The position numbers and the translations under genes were made by a program. A stretch of DNA of 44,244 nucleotides from Syntrophaceae bacterium (GTDB lineage Bacteria; Desulfobacterota; Syntrophia; Syntrophales; Smithellaceae), in NCBI GenBank assembly GCA_018056765.1, contig JAGPFA010000007.1, positions 34,681 through 78,924 on the forward strand. Reading direction: 5' to 3'. Under the pieces are notes generated by a model that was not told where the DNA came from, made no database searches, and was given only the letters and a program-made list of their open reading frames with translations. Shown here in pieces: positions 16,749-23,530 of the stretch. Each line of letters opens with the position of its first letter. The stretch's first letter is position 1.

Positions 16749-16777
16749 AGTATAAGAAACGCCCCCTTGTGTGTCAA
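16749..16777 (-). promoter_or_regulatory. Near-consensus sigma-70 promoter before the cysK remnant
   Basis: On the minus strand TTGACA (16777-16772), a 17-bp spacer and TATACT (16754-16749) match the consensus in 11 of 12 positions. It reads through the cysK fragment towards the crystallin-like gene starting at 16270, which may now be its target. Confidence 0.65.
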
Positions 16778-17165
16778 GAATATTTTGCCACAAAATGTGG
16801 GGCATGGGAGATGCACTTCAAAATACCAATTAGCGGTATAATTGAGGATAGCCACTCATTTTGCAGGTACCAGGCGTGAGGTCTTTGTGCCGGAGACGGA
16901 CTGTTTTCCCTTGCTTTCTATCATGGTACGTTCCTCCATAAACTCCAGCGCGAGGCAACTCCGAACAACTTGCGCCTCCTCCCTTGTCTCGCTTTTGTTC
17001 ACCATACCATGTTGTGTAATGCCATCTACTTTTTGAGATATGAATTCAGAAACAAAGGGGAACTTTTCACGATGTCCTGGCAATCAACAGATAACCATTA
17101 GAACATCAATATCAAAATAACGCTGGACAGTTATTATTTTGTTTGATAGGTAACACATGTTGCAT
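16778..17165. other. Stretch without a supported gene
   Basis: A minus-strand frame of 75 codons (17083-16856; contains REEAQVVRSCLALEF) is the longest open frame. It lacks a ribosome binding site and a recognisable family. I see no hairpin terminator. The TetR operator candidates lie at its right edge. Confidence 0.4.
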
Positions 17166-17175
17166 AACAATTGTT
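17152..17175. promoter_or_regulatory. Two tandem AACAnnTGTT sites upstream of tetR-type gene
   Basis: AACACATGTT (17152-17161) and AACAATTGTT (17166-17175) share the inverted AACA-NN-TGTT core and are spaced 14 bp centre to centre, 26 bp before the regulator start. This is a plausible autoregulatory TetR operator; no binding data exist here. Confidence 0.4.
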
Positions 17176-17200
17176 GTCCATCTAATGAAAGAGAAATGCA

Positions 17201-17803
17201 GTGGCTCCAAAAAATAGTGTTACCAGAGAGGAAATCATCGAAACGGCTTTTACGATTGTTCAGCGAGAAGGGATGACAGCTCTTACAGCGAGAAATGTCG
17301 CCCAAAAGCTGGGGTCATCCACGAGGCCTGTCTATTCCCACTTTGCCTCAATGAAAGATCTTCAGCAAGAGGCGATGCGTAAGGCAGGGGAGCTTATGCT
17401 GGCTTATGTTTCCAAATGCTATACAGATGATGTGTTCTTGAATATGGGTACGGGGGCAACGTTTTTTGCCAGAGATCACAAGGTGCTCTATCGGATCCTG
17501 TTCATGGAAAACAACGATTTCAAGGATCTTTTAAATGACTTACGGATGGATCTCAGTCGGCAAATGAGAAAAGATGAAAGATTTTCGCGGATGACCCAGA
17601 AAGAACGGGATGCTTTGCTCAATAAAATGTGGATCTTCACACACGGTTTGGCTTCATTCATCTGCGTTGGCCTGCTTGAAGAGGACTCTGATCTCTATAT
17701 CATTAAGACGATGAAAAAAATGGGTTCGATCGTCGGTACCGCAGCCGTCAAGGAGAGTCTTCACTATAAAAAATCTGTAAGAACAAGGAGGAACAATGAG
17801 TGA
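17201..17803 (+). CDS. TetR-family transcriptional regulator
   Basis: A 200-residue one-domain-plus-ligand repressor. The N-terminal HTH (about residues 8-55) has the TetR pattern REEIIETAFTIVQREG, LTARNVAQKLG and RPVYSHFASMKDL. The C-terminal helical ligand domain (60-195) contains FARDHKVLYRILFM and MWIFTHGLASF, resembling the WHG-type TetR C domain. The GTG start at 17201 is taken because the HTH begins a few residues later; the ribosome binding site is weak. Its 3' end overlaps the next gene by eight bases, so the three genes 17201-20461 form one operon, probably repressed by this protein. The inducer is unknown. Confidence 0.9.
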   Translation: MAPKNSVTREEIIETAFTIVQREGMTALTARNVAQKLGSSTRPVYSHFASMKDLQQEAMRKAGELMLAYVSKCYTDDVFLNMGTGATFFARDHKVLYRILFMENNDFKDLLNDLRMDLSRQMRKDERFSRMTQKERDALLNKMWIFTHGLASFICVGLLEEDSDLYIIKTMKKMGSIVGTAAVKESLHYKKSVRTRRNNE

Positions 17804-19292
17804 TTATGATGTGATCGTAATAGGCGCCGGAAACGGCGGGCTCACGGCTGCCGCCGGTCTTGCCAAAAACGGGCATAAGACGCTGCTGCTGGAAAGACAT
17901 AATGTTCCTGGCGGATGCGCTACAAGCTTTATCAGGGGTAGATTTGAATTTGAAACGGCCCTTCACCAGTTGAGCGGAATTGGTCTCCCGGAATTTCCAG
18001 GACCTTTGTATGGAGTTCTGAACAATCTGGGTGTTGTCGACAAAATTAAGTTCATACAACAGAAAAACCTTTACCGGTTTGTTATTCCCGGGAAAGTGGA
18101 TATCAACCTGAAAGCGGAAAGAGCGGCGGCGGAACAGGCACTGATGGAAAGCTTTCCAGCCGAGAAGGAAGGAATTAAAAAGTTTTTTGAACTTTTATAT
18201 GCGTTTTGCCTGGAGACGGTGAATGCGCTGTATATGAAGGACCCGGAGGCAAGTCCCGAGAAGTATCCGCTTTTTTTTAAACTGGCCCTGAAGGATTCCC
18301 AGGACATTCTCGATGAATACTTCAAAGACCCCGTCCTGCAGCAAATCGTTAGTATATACTGGAGCTATGCCGGACTGCCGCCAAGCAGGCTCAGTTTTAT
18401 GGATTTTGCCATGATGCTCTGGGCGTATATCGAATTCAAACCGTGGCATATGAAGGGAGGGTCGCAGGCAATGTCCAACGCAATATGTGACGCCTTCATC
18501 AATTTCGGCGGAGATGCAAGGTTCAATTGCGCGGCAAAAAAGATTAATGTCGTCAACGGCAAAATCAAATCCGTTTTCACGGAAGACGGAGATGAGATAT
18601 CAACAAAGTTTGTGGTTTCCAACGCCGATCGGATAACAACGTTAATCGATATGGTCGGCGCGGATAAATGCCCCGCGGATGAGCTCAGGACACTCAACGC
18701 AAAAACGATCGGAATATCCGCGTTCACTCTTTATATGGGGTTCGACTGCAATCCGGAGGATATTGGAATAGAGAAGGCGACAAACTTCATCGTCAAGGAG
18801 GACACGAGCCCGGATTCATTGTACTTAACAACGAAAACGCTGGAAGCGCCTGAATTTGCCATAATGAGCTGCTATGACGTAGATGACCCTGAATTTTCAC
18901 CCCAGGGTTCGTGTCAGGCCTCGCTTGTTACGCTTCAGTATGGCCAGCAGTGGTTGAACATTCCATCTACAAAATATTATGACACGAAATACCGCTTTGC
19001 CGAGAATTTGTTGAATCTTGCTGAAACGGTTTTCCCTGATCTCCGGAAGCATCTTGAGGAAGCGGAGCCGGCGACACCGCTTACGCATATGCGTTATCTT
19101 GGCCATCCGGGCGGTTCGATTTATGGGACGGGCCACTTTAAAAGAGAGGCGGCCGTCTTTGTGGGTTCAAAGTCGCTGATTCAGGGTTTGTTTTTCGCAG
19201 GTGCCTGGAATGGCGCCGGTGGTTTTGAGCCGACTCTTGAGTCGGGCGCTTCTGTCGCCAGGCAGGTTTCACGACTTCTTAAAAAGCAATAG
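17796..19292 (+). CDS. FAD-dependent oxidoreductase, CrtI/retinol-saturase-like
   Basis: A 498-residue flavoprotein of the phytoene desaturase / carotenoid isomerase / retinol saturase superfamily. The N-terminal Rossmann motif is DVIVIGAGNGGLTAAAGLA followed by LLLERHNVPGGCATSF, the CrtI-type FAD signature. The C terminus has FFAGAWNGAGGFEPTLESGAS, the second FAD contact. Such enzymes desaturate, isomerise or saturate C=C bonds in polyprenyl or lipid chains. AGGAGG precedes the ATG, which overlaps the TetR gene. The following gene encodes a 2Fe-2S flavin reductase able to supply electrons, which favours a reductive (saturase) role. No phytoene synthase or other carotenoid gene is nearby, so carotenoid synthesis is not indicated. 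The substrate is unknown. Confidence 0.85.
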   Translation: MSDYDVIVIGAGNGGLTAAAGLAKNGHKTLLLERHNVPGGCATSFIRGRFEFETALHQLSGIGLPEFPGPLYGVLNNLGVVDKIKFIQQKNLYRFVIPGKVDINLKAERAAAEQALMESFPAEKEGIKKFFELLYAFCLETVNALYMKDPEASPEKYPLFFKLALKDSQDILDEYFKDPVLQQIVSIYWSYAGLPPSRLSFMDFAMMLWAYIEFKPWHMKGGSQAMSNAICDAFINFGGDARFNCAAKKINVVNGKIKSVFTEDGDEISTKFVVSNADRITTLIDMVGADKCPADELRTLNAKTIGISAFTLYMGFDCNPEDIGIEKATNFIVKEDTSPDSLYLTTKTLEAPEFAIMSCYDVDDPEFSPQGSCQASLVTLQYGQQWLNIPSTKYYDTKYRFAENLLNLAETVFPDLRKHLEEAEPATPLTHMRYLGHPGGSIYGTGHFKREAAVFVGSKSLIQGLFFAGAWNGAGGFEPTLESGASVARQVSRLLKKQ

Positions 19293-19303
19293 AGGAGAGG
19301 AAA

Positions 19304-20461
19304 ATGACTCGAAAAGAGATATTCAAAAAAGTTGAAGGATATCATGAAATCGTGAAGGAGAGTTCTATCCTTGAGAAATATGGTTTTGACTATCAGACAA
19401 GAAAGGGGGAAGTCAAAAGCATCATCAATGAACTTCACCCGCAAAGGCTTGACCTGACTGTATCGGAAATAACTCAGGAAACGGTAAGCGCCAAATCCAT
19501 TAAACTTGTAAACGAAAGTGGCTGTCAGCCGCCGTTTCAATCCGGACAGTATATTAATATTTTTGTGGATGCGGGAGGAGTCAGGACAAGCAGGCCATAC
19601 AGCATTGCATCTTCTCCGACGCAAATAGGCCATTACGAGATTACGGTCCGAAAGGTGGAAGACGGGTTTGTCTCTGATTACCTGCTCAACGAGTTGAAAC
19701 CGGGTGATAAAATCAGCAGTTCATCGCCTTCTGGGAATTTCCATTACAATCCGCTTTTTCACGGCAATCAATTGGCATTGATTGCAGGCGGCAGCGGCAT
19801 CACTCCTTTCATGAGCATGATTCGGGAGCTTTCTGATAAAAATCTGAAACGCAGGTTGCACCTGTTTTACGGATGCAGGGTGGAAGACGATGTAATATAC
19901 AGAACCGAGCTTGACAGAATTGCATCAGCCCACAAGAACTTCACCTGGGATTTGATTGTATCCGAGCCCACATCCTCTTATCGCGGGCATGCGGGATTCA
20001 TCAATGCTGATTTCATCAAACAAAGGTTGGATGGCCTTGACTGGACATTCTTTATATGTGGACCACCGGCCATGTATCAATTTTGTGTTCCTGAACTCGA
20101 AAAGCTGCAGATACCGGCAAGAAAGATAAAAGTTGAAGTCATGGGTGCATTGAAAAATATAACAGAGTATCCCGGCTGGCCCGAAAATGTAAAGGCCGGC
20201 GATGTTTTCAAGGTAGCGGTAAAAGGGAAAAGGACAATCAGCGCGTCTGCCCGGGAGCCGCTTATGATATCCCTGGAGAGGGCGGGCATGGTGATTCCCG
20301 CCTTGTGCCGCTCCGGAGAATGCAGTCTCTGCAGGACAAAACTGCTTTCGGGAAAGGTGTTTCAGCCAAATGACGTAAAGCTGAGAAAATCCGATCGACA
20401 ATTTGGATATATACACCCCTGCATGGCGTATCCGACAACGGACATTGAAATCCTGCTTTAG
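19304..20461 (+). CDS. NAD(P)H:ferredoxin-type flavin reductase with C-terminal 2Fe-2S domain
   Basis: A 385-residue electron-transfer protein. An N-terminal extension of about 48 residues of unknown role precedes the FAD domain with RPYSIASSP (about 97-105). The NAD(P) domain follows with IAGGSGITPFMSMI (about 160-173) and FFICGPPAMY. The C-terminal plant-type ferredoxin domain carries the cluster cysteines C335, C340, C343 and C373 (ALCRSGECSLC ... HPCMAY). The order FAD-NAD-ferredoxin is that of the phenol-hydroxylase/oxygenase reductase class, but the host looks anaerobic and no oxygenase is adjacent. It lies 11 bp after the CrtI-like gene, so it probably reduces that flavoprotein. Confidence 0.88.
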   Translation: MTRKEIFKKVEGYHEIVKESSILEKYGFDYQTRKGEVKSIINELHPQRLDLTVSEITQETVSAKSIKLVNESGCQPPFQSGQYINIFVDAGGVRTSRPYSIASSPTQIGHYEITVRKVEDGFVSDYLLNELKPGDKISSSSPSGNFHYNPLFHGNQLALIAGGSGITPFMSMIRELSDKNLKRRLHLFYGCRVEDDVIYRTELDRIASAHKNFTWDLIVSEPTSSYRGHAGFINADFIKQRLDGLDWTFFICGPPAMYQFCVPELEKLQIPARKIKVEVMGALKNITEYPGWPENVKAGDVFKVAVKGKRTISASAREPLMISLERAGMVIPALCRSGECSLCRTKLLSGKVFQPNDVKLRKSDRQFGYIHPCMAYPTTDIEILL

Positions 20462-20489
20462 ATGACTCCGAATATTCGTGGGATGATTA

Positions 20490-20536
20490 AATCCAATCTT
20501 GCGGCTTAAGGGCGGATTAATTGGATTATTTTTATT
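20490..20536 (+). terminator. Candidate terminator after the TetR operon
   Basis: AATCCAAT (20490-20497) pairs with ATTGGATT (20520-20527), loop 22 nt, followed by ATTTTTATT. The stem is A+T rich and the loop long, so strength is doubtful. It begins 28 bp after the reductase stop. Confidence 0.4.
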
Positions 20537-20557
20537 CAACCGCCTTTTTGTTCTTCA

Positions 20558-20776
20558 TTATTTTGTGGTGCCTGCGTGATGATCCGAACGAAGACCAGCT
20601 TCATCGCCGAAGAATATCAACACCTTCTTCTTTTGAGCCATCTTTTTGATTTGCCCATCCTCTTCCCCCAGCCATTTCCGGATCGCCTCTGGCTTCTGTT
20701 GATAAGCGCGCCATACCGGGCGCTGCGGCGTGAAACCCGGTTGGGGCAACAAACGACATGCGGAAGCCTTGCTCAA
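20558..20776 (-). pseudogene. IS630-type transposase remnant
   Basis: The frame encodes CRLLPQPGFTPQRPVWRAYQ, then KPEAIRKWLGEE, KKKVLIFFGDEAGLRSD and HHAGT. These match the middle of IS630-family transposases (the L-x-PQRP segment and the FxDEAG-x-RSD catalytic aspartate). The N-terminal HTH domain and the C-terminal catalytic part are missing, and no terminal inverted repeats are visible. It is a decayed fragment. Confidence 0.75.
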
Positions 20777-20862
20777 TTGTAATTATGAGACTGTTAATAA
20801 GAGTAATAGGCATGAGAGCAACAGTTTATTATTTTAGCCAATTTTAAGTAAAAGGAGGGGTT

Positions 20863-21795
20863 ATGAAGGTTATGAAAAAAGTTTTAATTGCCCTGGTAGT
20901 TGTTATCGCCGCGTTAATTGCCTTTTATTATGCTATGCCTGAAAAAGTCGCTGGCTATATGATGCATTCAGCCAGAAGCAAGGCCGGCCTCACCAAAAAA
21001 GAAATCAAGATCGATGATCATAACATTGTTTATCTGGAGGGAGGCAAAGGACCGACCCTGTTACTTTTGCATGGCTATACAGGAAGTAAAGACAACTGGT
21101 TAGTGATGGCCCCTTACTTAACAAAGGATTACCATGTGGTGATCCCCGATCTGCCCGGCTACGGAGAAAGTTCTATGATCGAAAAGGCTTCATACGATCT
21201 ATCAAATCAGATGCCGCGTTTGCATAAATTTGTCCAGGCACTTGAGTTGAAAAAATTTCATATCGCGGGTAATTCCATGGGCGGATTGTTTGCCGGTACT
21301 TATGCAGTACGCTATCCTGATGAAGTTATCAGCGTGGGACTTTTTAACGCCTTAGGGGTTAATTCTTTAGAAAAAAGTGTAGTAATTAAAATGGTAGAAA
21401 AAGGCGAAAATCCACTTTTGTTAAAAGACAGTAACGATGTGCCGCGTTACATGGCACTGCTTTTCGTTAACATTCCGAGTATGCCTTACCCTATCGAGAA
21501 AGTAATGGTCAAAACGGCTTTAGCCAATCGCCAATTTTATGAAAAGGAGGCTAAAGAAATCTTTCCTGCTTTTGACTCTCTCGAAAAAGACCTGCCGAAT
21601 ATCAAAGCGCCGGCTTTAATTTTTTGGGGGGATAAGGATCAAGTCCTTGATGTATCCAGTGTGCCGGTTTTTGAGAAGGGATTAAAGAATCACAAAACTG
21701 TAATCATCAAAGATTGCGGCCATGTTCCCATGATGGAAAAGCCGAAGGAAACAGCAACGCATTACATTGATTTCATCAAGGGCATTAAAAATTAA
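20863..21795 (+). CDS. Membrane-anchored alpha/beta hydrolase
   Basis: A 310-residue serine hydrolase. An N-terminal hydrophobic segment (about residues 5-24) after MKK anchors it to, or passes it through, the inner membrane. The fold follows: the HGYTGSKDNW oxyanion region (70-79), DLPGYGES, the nucleophile elbow GNSMGG (Ser138), FWGDKDQVLD (Asp259) and CGHVPMMEKP (His287), a complete catalytic triad. It resembles periplasmic lipase/esterase-type hydrolases such as LipA-like enzymes; the substrate is unknown. AAGGAGGGG lies five to six bases before the ATG. It stands alone, with a 743-bp gap downstream and a transposase remnant upstream, on the same strand as both neighbouring genes. Confidence 0.88.
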   Translation: MKVMKKVLIALVVVIAALIAFYYAMPEKVAGYMMHSARSKAGLTKKEIKIDDHNIVYLEGGKGPTLLLLHGYTGSKDNWLVMAPYLTKDYHVVIPDLPGYGESSMIEKASYDLSNQMPRLHKFVQALELKKFHIAGNSMGGLFAGTYAVRYPDEVISVGLFNALGVNSLEKSVVIKMVEKGENPLLLKDSNDVPRYMALLFVNIPSMPYPIEKVMVKTALANRQFYEKEAKEIFPAFDSLEKDLPNIKAPALIFWGDKDQVLDVSSVPVFEKGLKNHKTVIIKDCGHVPMMEKPKETATHYIDFIKGIKN

Positions 21796-22451
21796 GGGTT
21801 TCGGCAGTTCATTGGAATCAAACACGATAATACAGAAAATCACAAACAAGCTTTTTGAGCAGTCGGCAAAAGGTATATTTTCTCGAATTTTTAAGTCTTT
21901 GCCTGCTTAAAAAACCTTTCCTCAACGGCTTCAATCAACAGGATTGTTAGGAGGCCTGTTGATAAGCCTGTGGGCAACCTTTCCAAATACTTGATAGAAG
22001 GTGGTTTGCTGCGAATTGCATAAAAAATGGGCAATTAGTAATTGTCAAATCATTACAATGCATTACAATTTGAAGTTACCAGTCGTAAAATGACAATGTA
22101 GAAAATTGCCGGGTTATGAACGTAGATTAACATTCTGCAGATTGATTCGTCTTTTCAAATGTCATTTTGCTTTGAAGTTTTAGTCGGTTGGGTGATCTTT
22201 TCCGATTAAGTCGGCGCTGCCGGCCGGAGTTTCAGTTGTCTGCAGGAAGATTCGTTCATAATGACAAAAGCGCACACACTTTTCGTGGTGAAGGATAGTT
22301 TCGTTTGTATGTTTTGTGCAATCGCACTCGACGCTTCATCGAATGAGAGCTTGCCAAAGGGAGATAATCTTTTTGTGGCAGGAGGGACATTATTTATATA
22401 ATTCATAAAGATATTCAATACATACGATGATATTGGTGTATTTTTAAAACT
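21796..22451. other. A+T-rich stretch without a supported gene
   Basis: No convincing gene or terminator. The longest frame (22496-22206, minus, 96 codons) has a hydrophobic N terminus but no ribosome binding site or family. A short direct repeat CATTACAATGCATTACAATT sits near 22050. The length suggests lost or unidentified sequence. Confidence 0.4.
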
Positions 22452-22478
22452 TTGGCACGCAAATTTCATTAGTATAAA
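22452..22478 (+). promoter_or_regulatory. Promoter candidate before the small membrane protein
   Basis: TTGGCACG (22452-22459) is a perfect sigma-54 -24 element, but the -12 element reads TTTCA rather than TTGCA. Alternatively TTGGCA with TATAAA (22473-22478) makes a sigma-70 promoter with a short 15-bp spacer. Either lies about 60-85 bp before the ATG at 22539. The two readings cannot be separated by eye. Confidence 0.35.
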
Positions 22479-22538
22479 GGCAAATAAAGCGAACAAGGGC
22501 CCTGGCCCTCAAGCAAAACACTTAGGAGGTAACAGATC

Positions 22539-22814
22539 ATGAAAAAGGCATTAGGAACCATCGTAGCGGCAGCGGCAGTAGTTCTTCTGACAGCAACCTT
22601 TGGCTTTGCCGAGTATGCAGCGGCAGGTGCGGCCAACTTTCCCTACTTCCAGCTGGGCTGCCTGATTGTTGGCGGTCTGATTCTGGTGAGCTTAAAGCGG
22701 AAGTATGAGCGTATGTATACAGCGGAAGCAGTCGGCGCCTTTGCACTTTACACGATTATGATGGCGCTGTTCACCAACCCGGTCATCGACGTGGTCAAAA
22801 ACATCGTGACCTGA
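22539..22814 (+). CDS. Small exported membrane protein of unknown function
   Basis: A 91-residue protein. It starts with a signal peptide-like segment (MKKALGTIVAAAAVVLLTAT, then FGFAEYAAA). Two further hydrophobic segments follow, FPYFQLGCLIVGGLILVS and AVGAFALYTIMMALF, separated by a very basic loop KRKYERMY. TAGGAGG lies ten bases before the ATG, and a strong intrinsic terminator follows at 22886, so this is a monocistronic, probably well-expressed unit. Alternatively the first segment is a third membrane helix rather than a cleaved signal. I recognise no family. Confidence 0.75.
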   Translation: MKKALGTIVAAAAVVLLTATFGFAEYAAAGAANFPYFQLGCLIVGGLILVSLKRKYERMYTAEAVGAFALYTIMMALFTNPVIDVVKNIVT

Positions 22815-22885
22815 TTCTCAGTTCAAGTTCAAGAAGCGGTATCTCAACCAGGCCGCTGCGACAGAATCATGATCTGTAGAAATAA

Positions 22886-22919
22886 CCCCCTCAGGGTGGC
22901 TGCCCTGAGGGGGATTTTT
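22886..22919 (+). terminator. Rho-independent terminator
   Basis: CCCCCTCAGGG pairs perfectly over 11 bp with CCCTGAGGGGG around a TGGCTG loop and is followed by ATTTTT. It lies 72 bp after the small membrane protein gene. Confidence 0.92.
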
Positions 22920-22930
22920 GTTGGCTCACG

Positions 22931-23190
22931 GAAAAAGGCTAAAGGCTAAAGGACAAAGGCAAAAGGATGAAGGACAAAGGCGAAAGGATAAAGGCCAGAG
23001 GCTAAAGGCCAAGGGCTAAAGGCTATAGGCTATAGGCTAAAGGATGGTTCGACAGGCTCAGCATGAACGGTTAGTAAAAGCTCAGCATGAATGGTCAGTG
23101 AAGAGCTCAGCGATCGGAGGGTTGGATGATTAGAGGGTTAGAGGGTTAGAAGTTTGGAAGATTAGATGATTTGAGGATTAGCCAATAGCG
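22931..23190. repeat. Inverted copy of the composite intergenic repeat
   Basis: Heptads of the AAAGGCT/AAAGGAT type (22931-23045) are followed by GGTTCGACAGGCTCAGCATG (from 23046), two more GCTCAG-cored units of 24-25 bp (to about 23116), then AGGGTTAGA/GATTAGATG octads to about 23190. The order is the mirror image of that at 1-349, 1581-1645 and 1717-2050. Confidence 0.85.
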
Positions 23191-23232
23191 CGTGGCTCGT
23201 AGCTGGTAGTCTAAGGAAGATTGTTTTTTAAT

Positions 23233-23325
23233 ATCTCCCTTTTTTAAAGGGGAGATTTAGAGGGATTTTAAAATTGAATTTTAAAGAAATAAAATCCTCC
23301 CCGGCCCTCCTTTAGAAAAGGAGGG
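23233..23325. repeat. Two-hairpin palindromic element (MITE-like)
   Basis: ATCTCCC/GGGAGAT (23233-23256) forms one hairpin and CCCTCCTTT-AGA-AAAGGAGGG (23305-23325, perfect 9-bp stem) another. Between them GAGGGATTTTA and TAAAATCCTCC are near inverted copies, so the whole unit is an imperfect palindrome of about 95 bp. No ORF inside. Confidence 0.65.
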
Positions 23326-23339
23326 GGCGGGAATGAAAA

Positions 23340-23435
23340 GTGTTGCCCAAAAGACGACTTGTCACCGGCTTGGCCTGTATTCTCGTGGCAGCCACATCCG
23401 CCTATGGTAATGAAATGCGGCGGGATGGAGGTTAA
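23340..23435 (+). CDS. Possible 31-aa signal-peptide-like ORF
   Basis: GTG 23340 opens VLPKRRLVTGLACILVAAT followed by SAYGNEMRRDGG. This is a clear signal-peptide pattern ending about eight residues after a probable cleavage site. A purine-rich AGGAGGGGG is about 12-15 bases upstream. The 3' end overlaps the left arm of a hairpin (23412-23451). It may be the 5' stub of a deleted exported protein; a functional peptide is less likely. Confidence 0.25.
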   Translation: MLPKRRLVTGLACILVAATSAYGNEMRRDGG

Positions 23436-23451
23436 CTTCCCGCCGCATTTC
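23412..23451. terminator. Strong hairpin downstream of the acyl-CoA ligase gene
   Basis: GAAATGCGGCGGGA (23412-23425) pairs perfectly over 14 bp with TCCCGCCGCATTTC (23438-23451), loop 12 nt. It lies 80 bp beyond the stop of the minus-strand ligase gene. There is no strong T tract on either side, so termination is likely but not assured. Confidence 0.5.
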
Positions 23452-23530
23452 AGATGCCTCAGAGCTTGGTGACCGGGATCGAACTGTGTTTAACGGTTCG
23501 CTTTTATTCCGGTAGCATGTGCAGGCATTA

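Noticed and set aside
15409..20860. Genomic island integrated at the 3' end of tRNA-Leu
   Set aside because: No duplicate of the tRNA 3' end and no integrase were found to the right of the tRNA. The IS630 fragment alone does not define an island.
22206..22496. 96-codon minus-strand ORF with a hydrophobic start
   Set aside because: No ribosome binding site, no family, A+T-rich low-complexity DNA, and it overlaps the promoter region of the small membrane protein.
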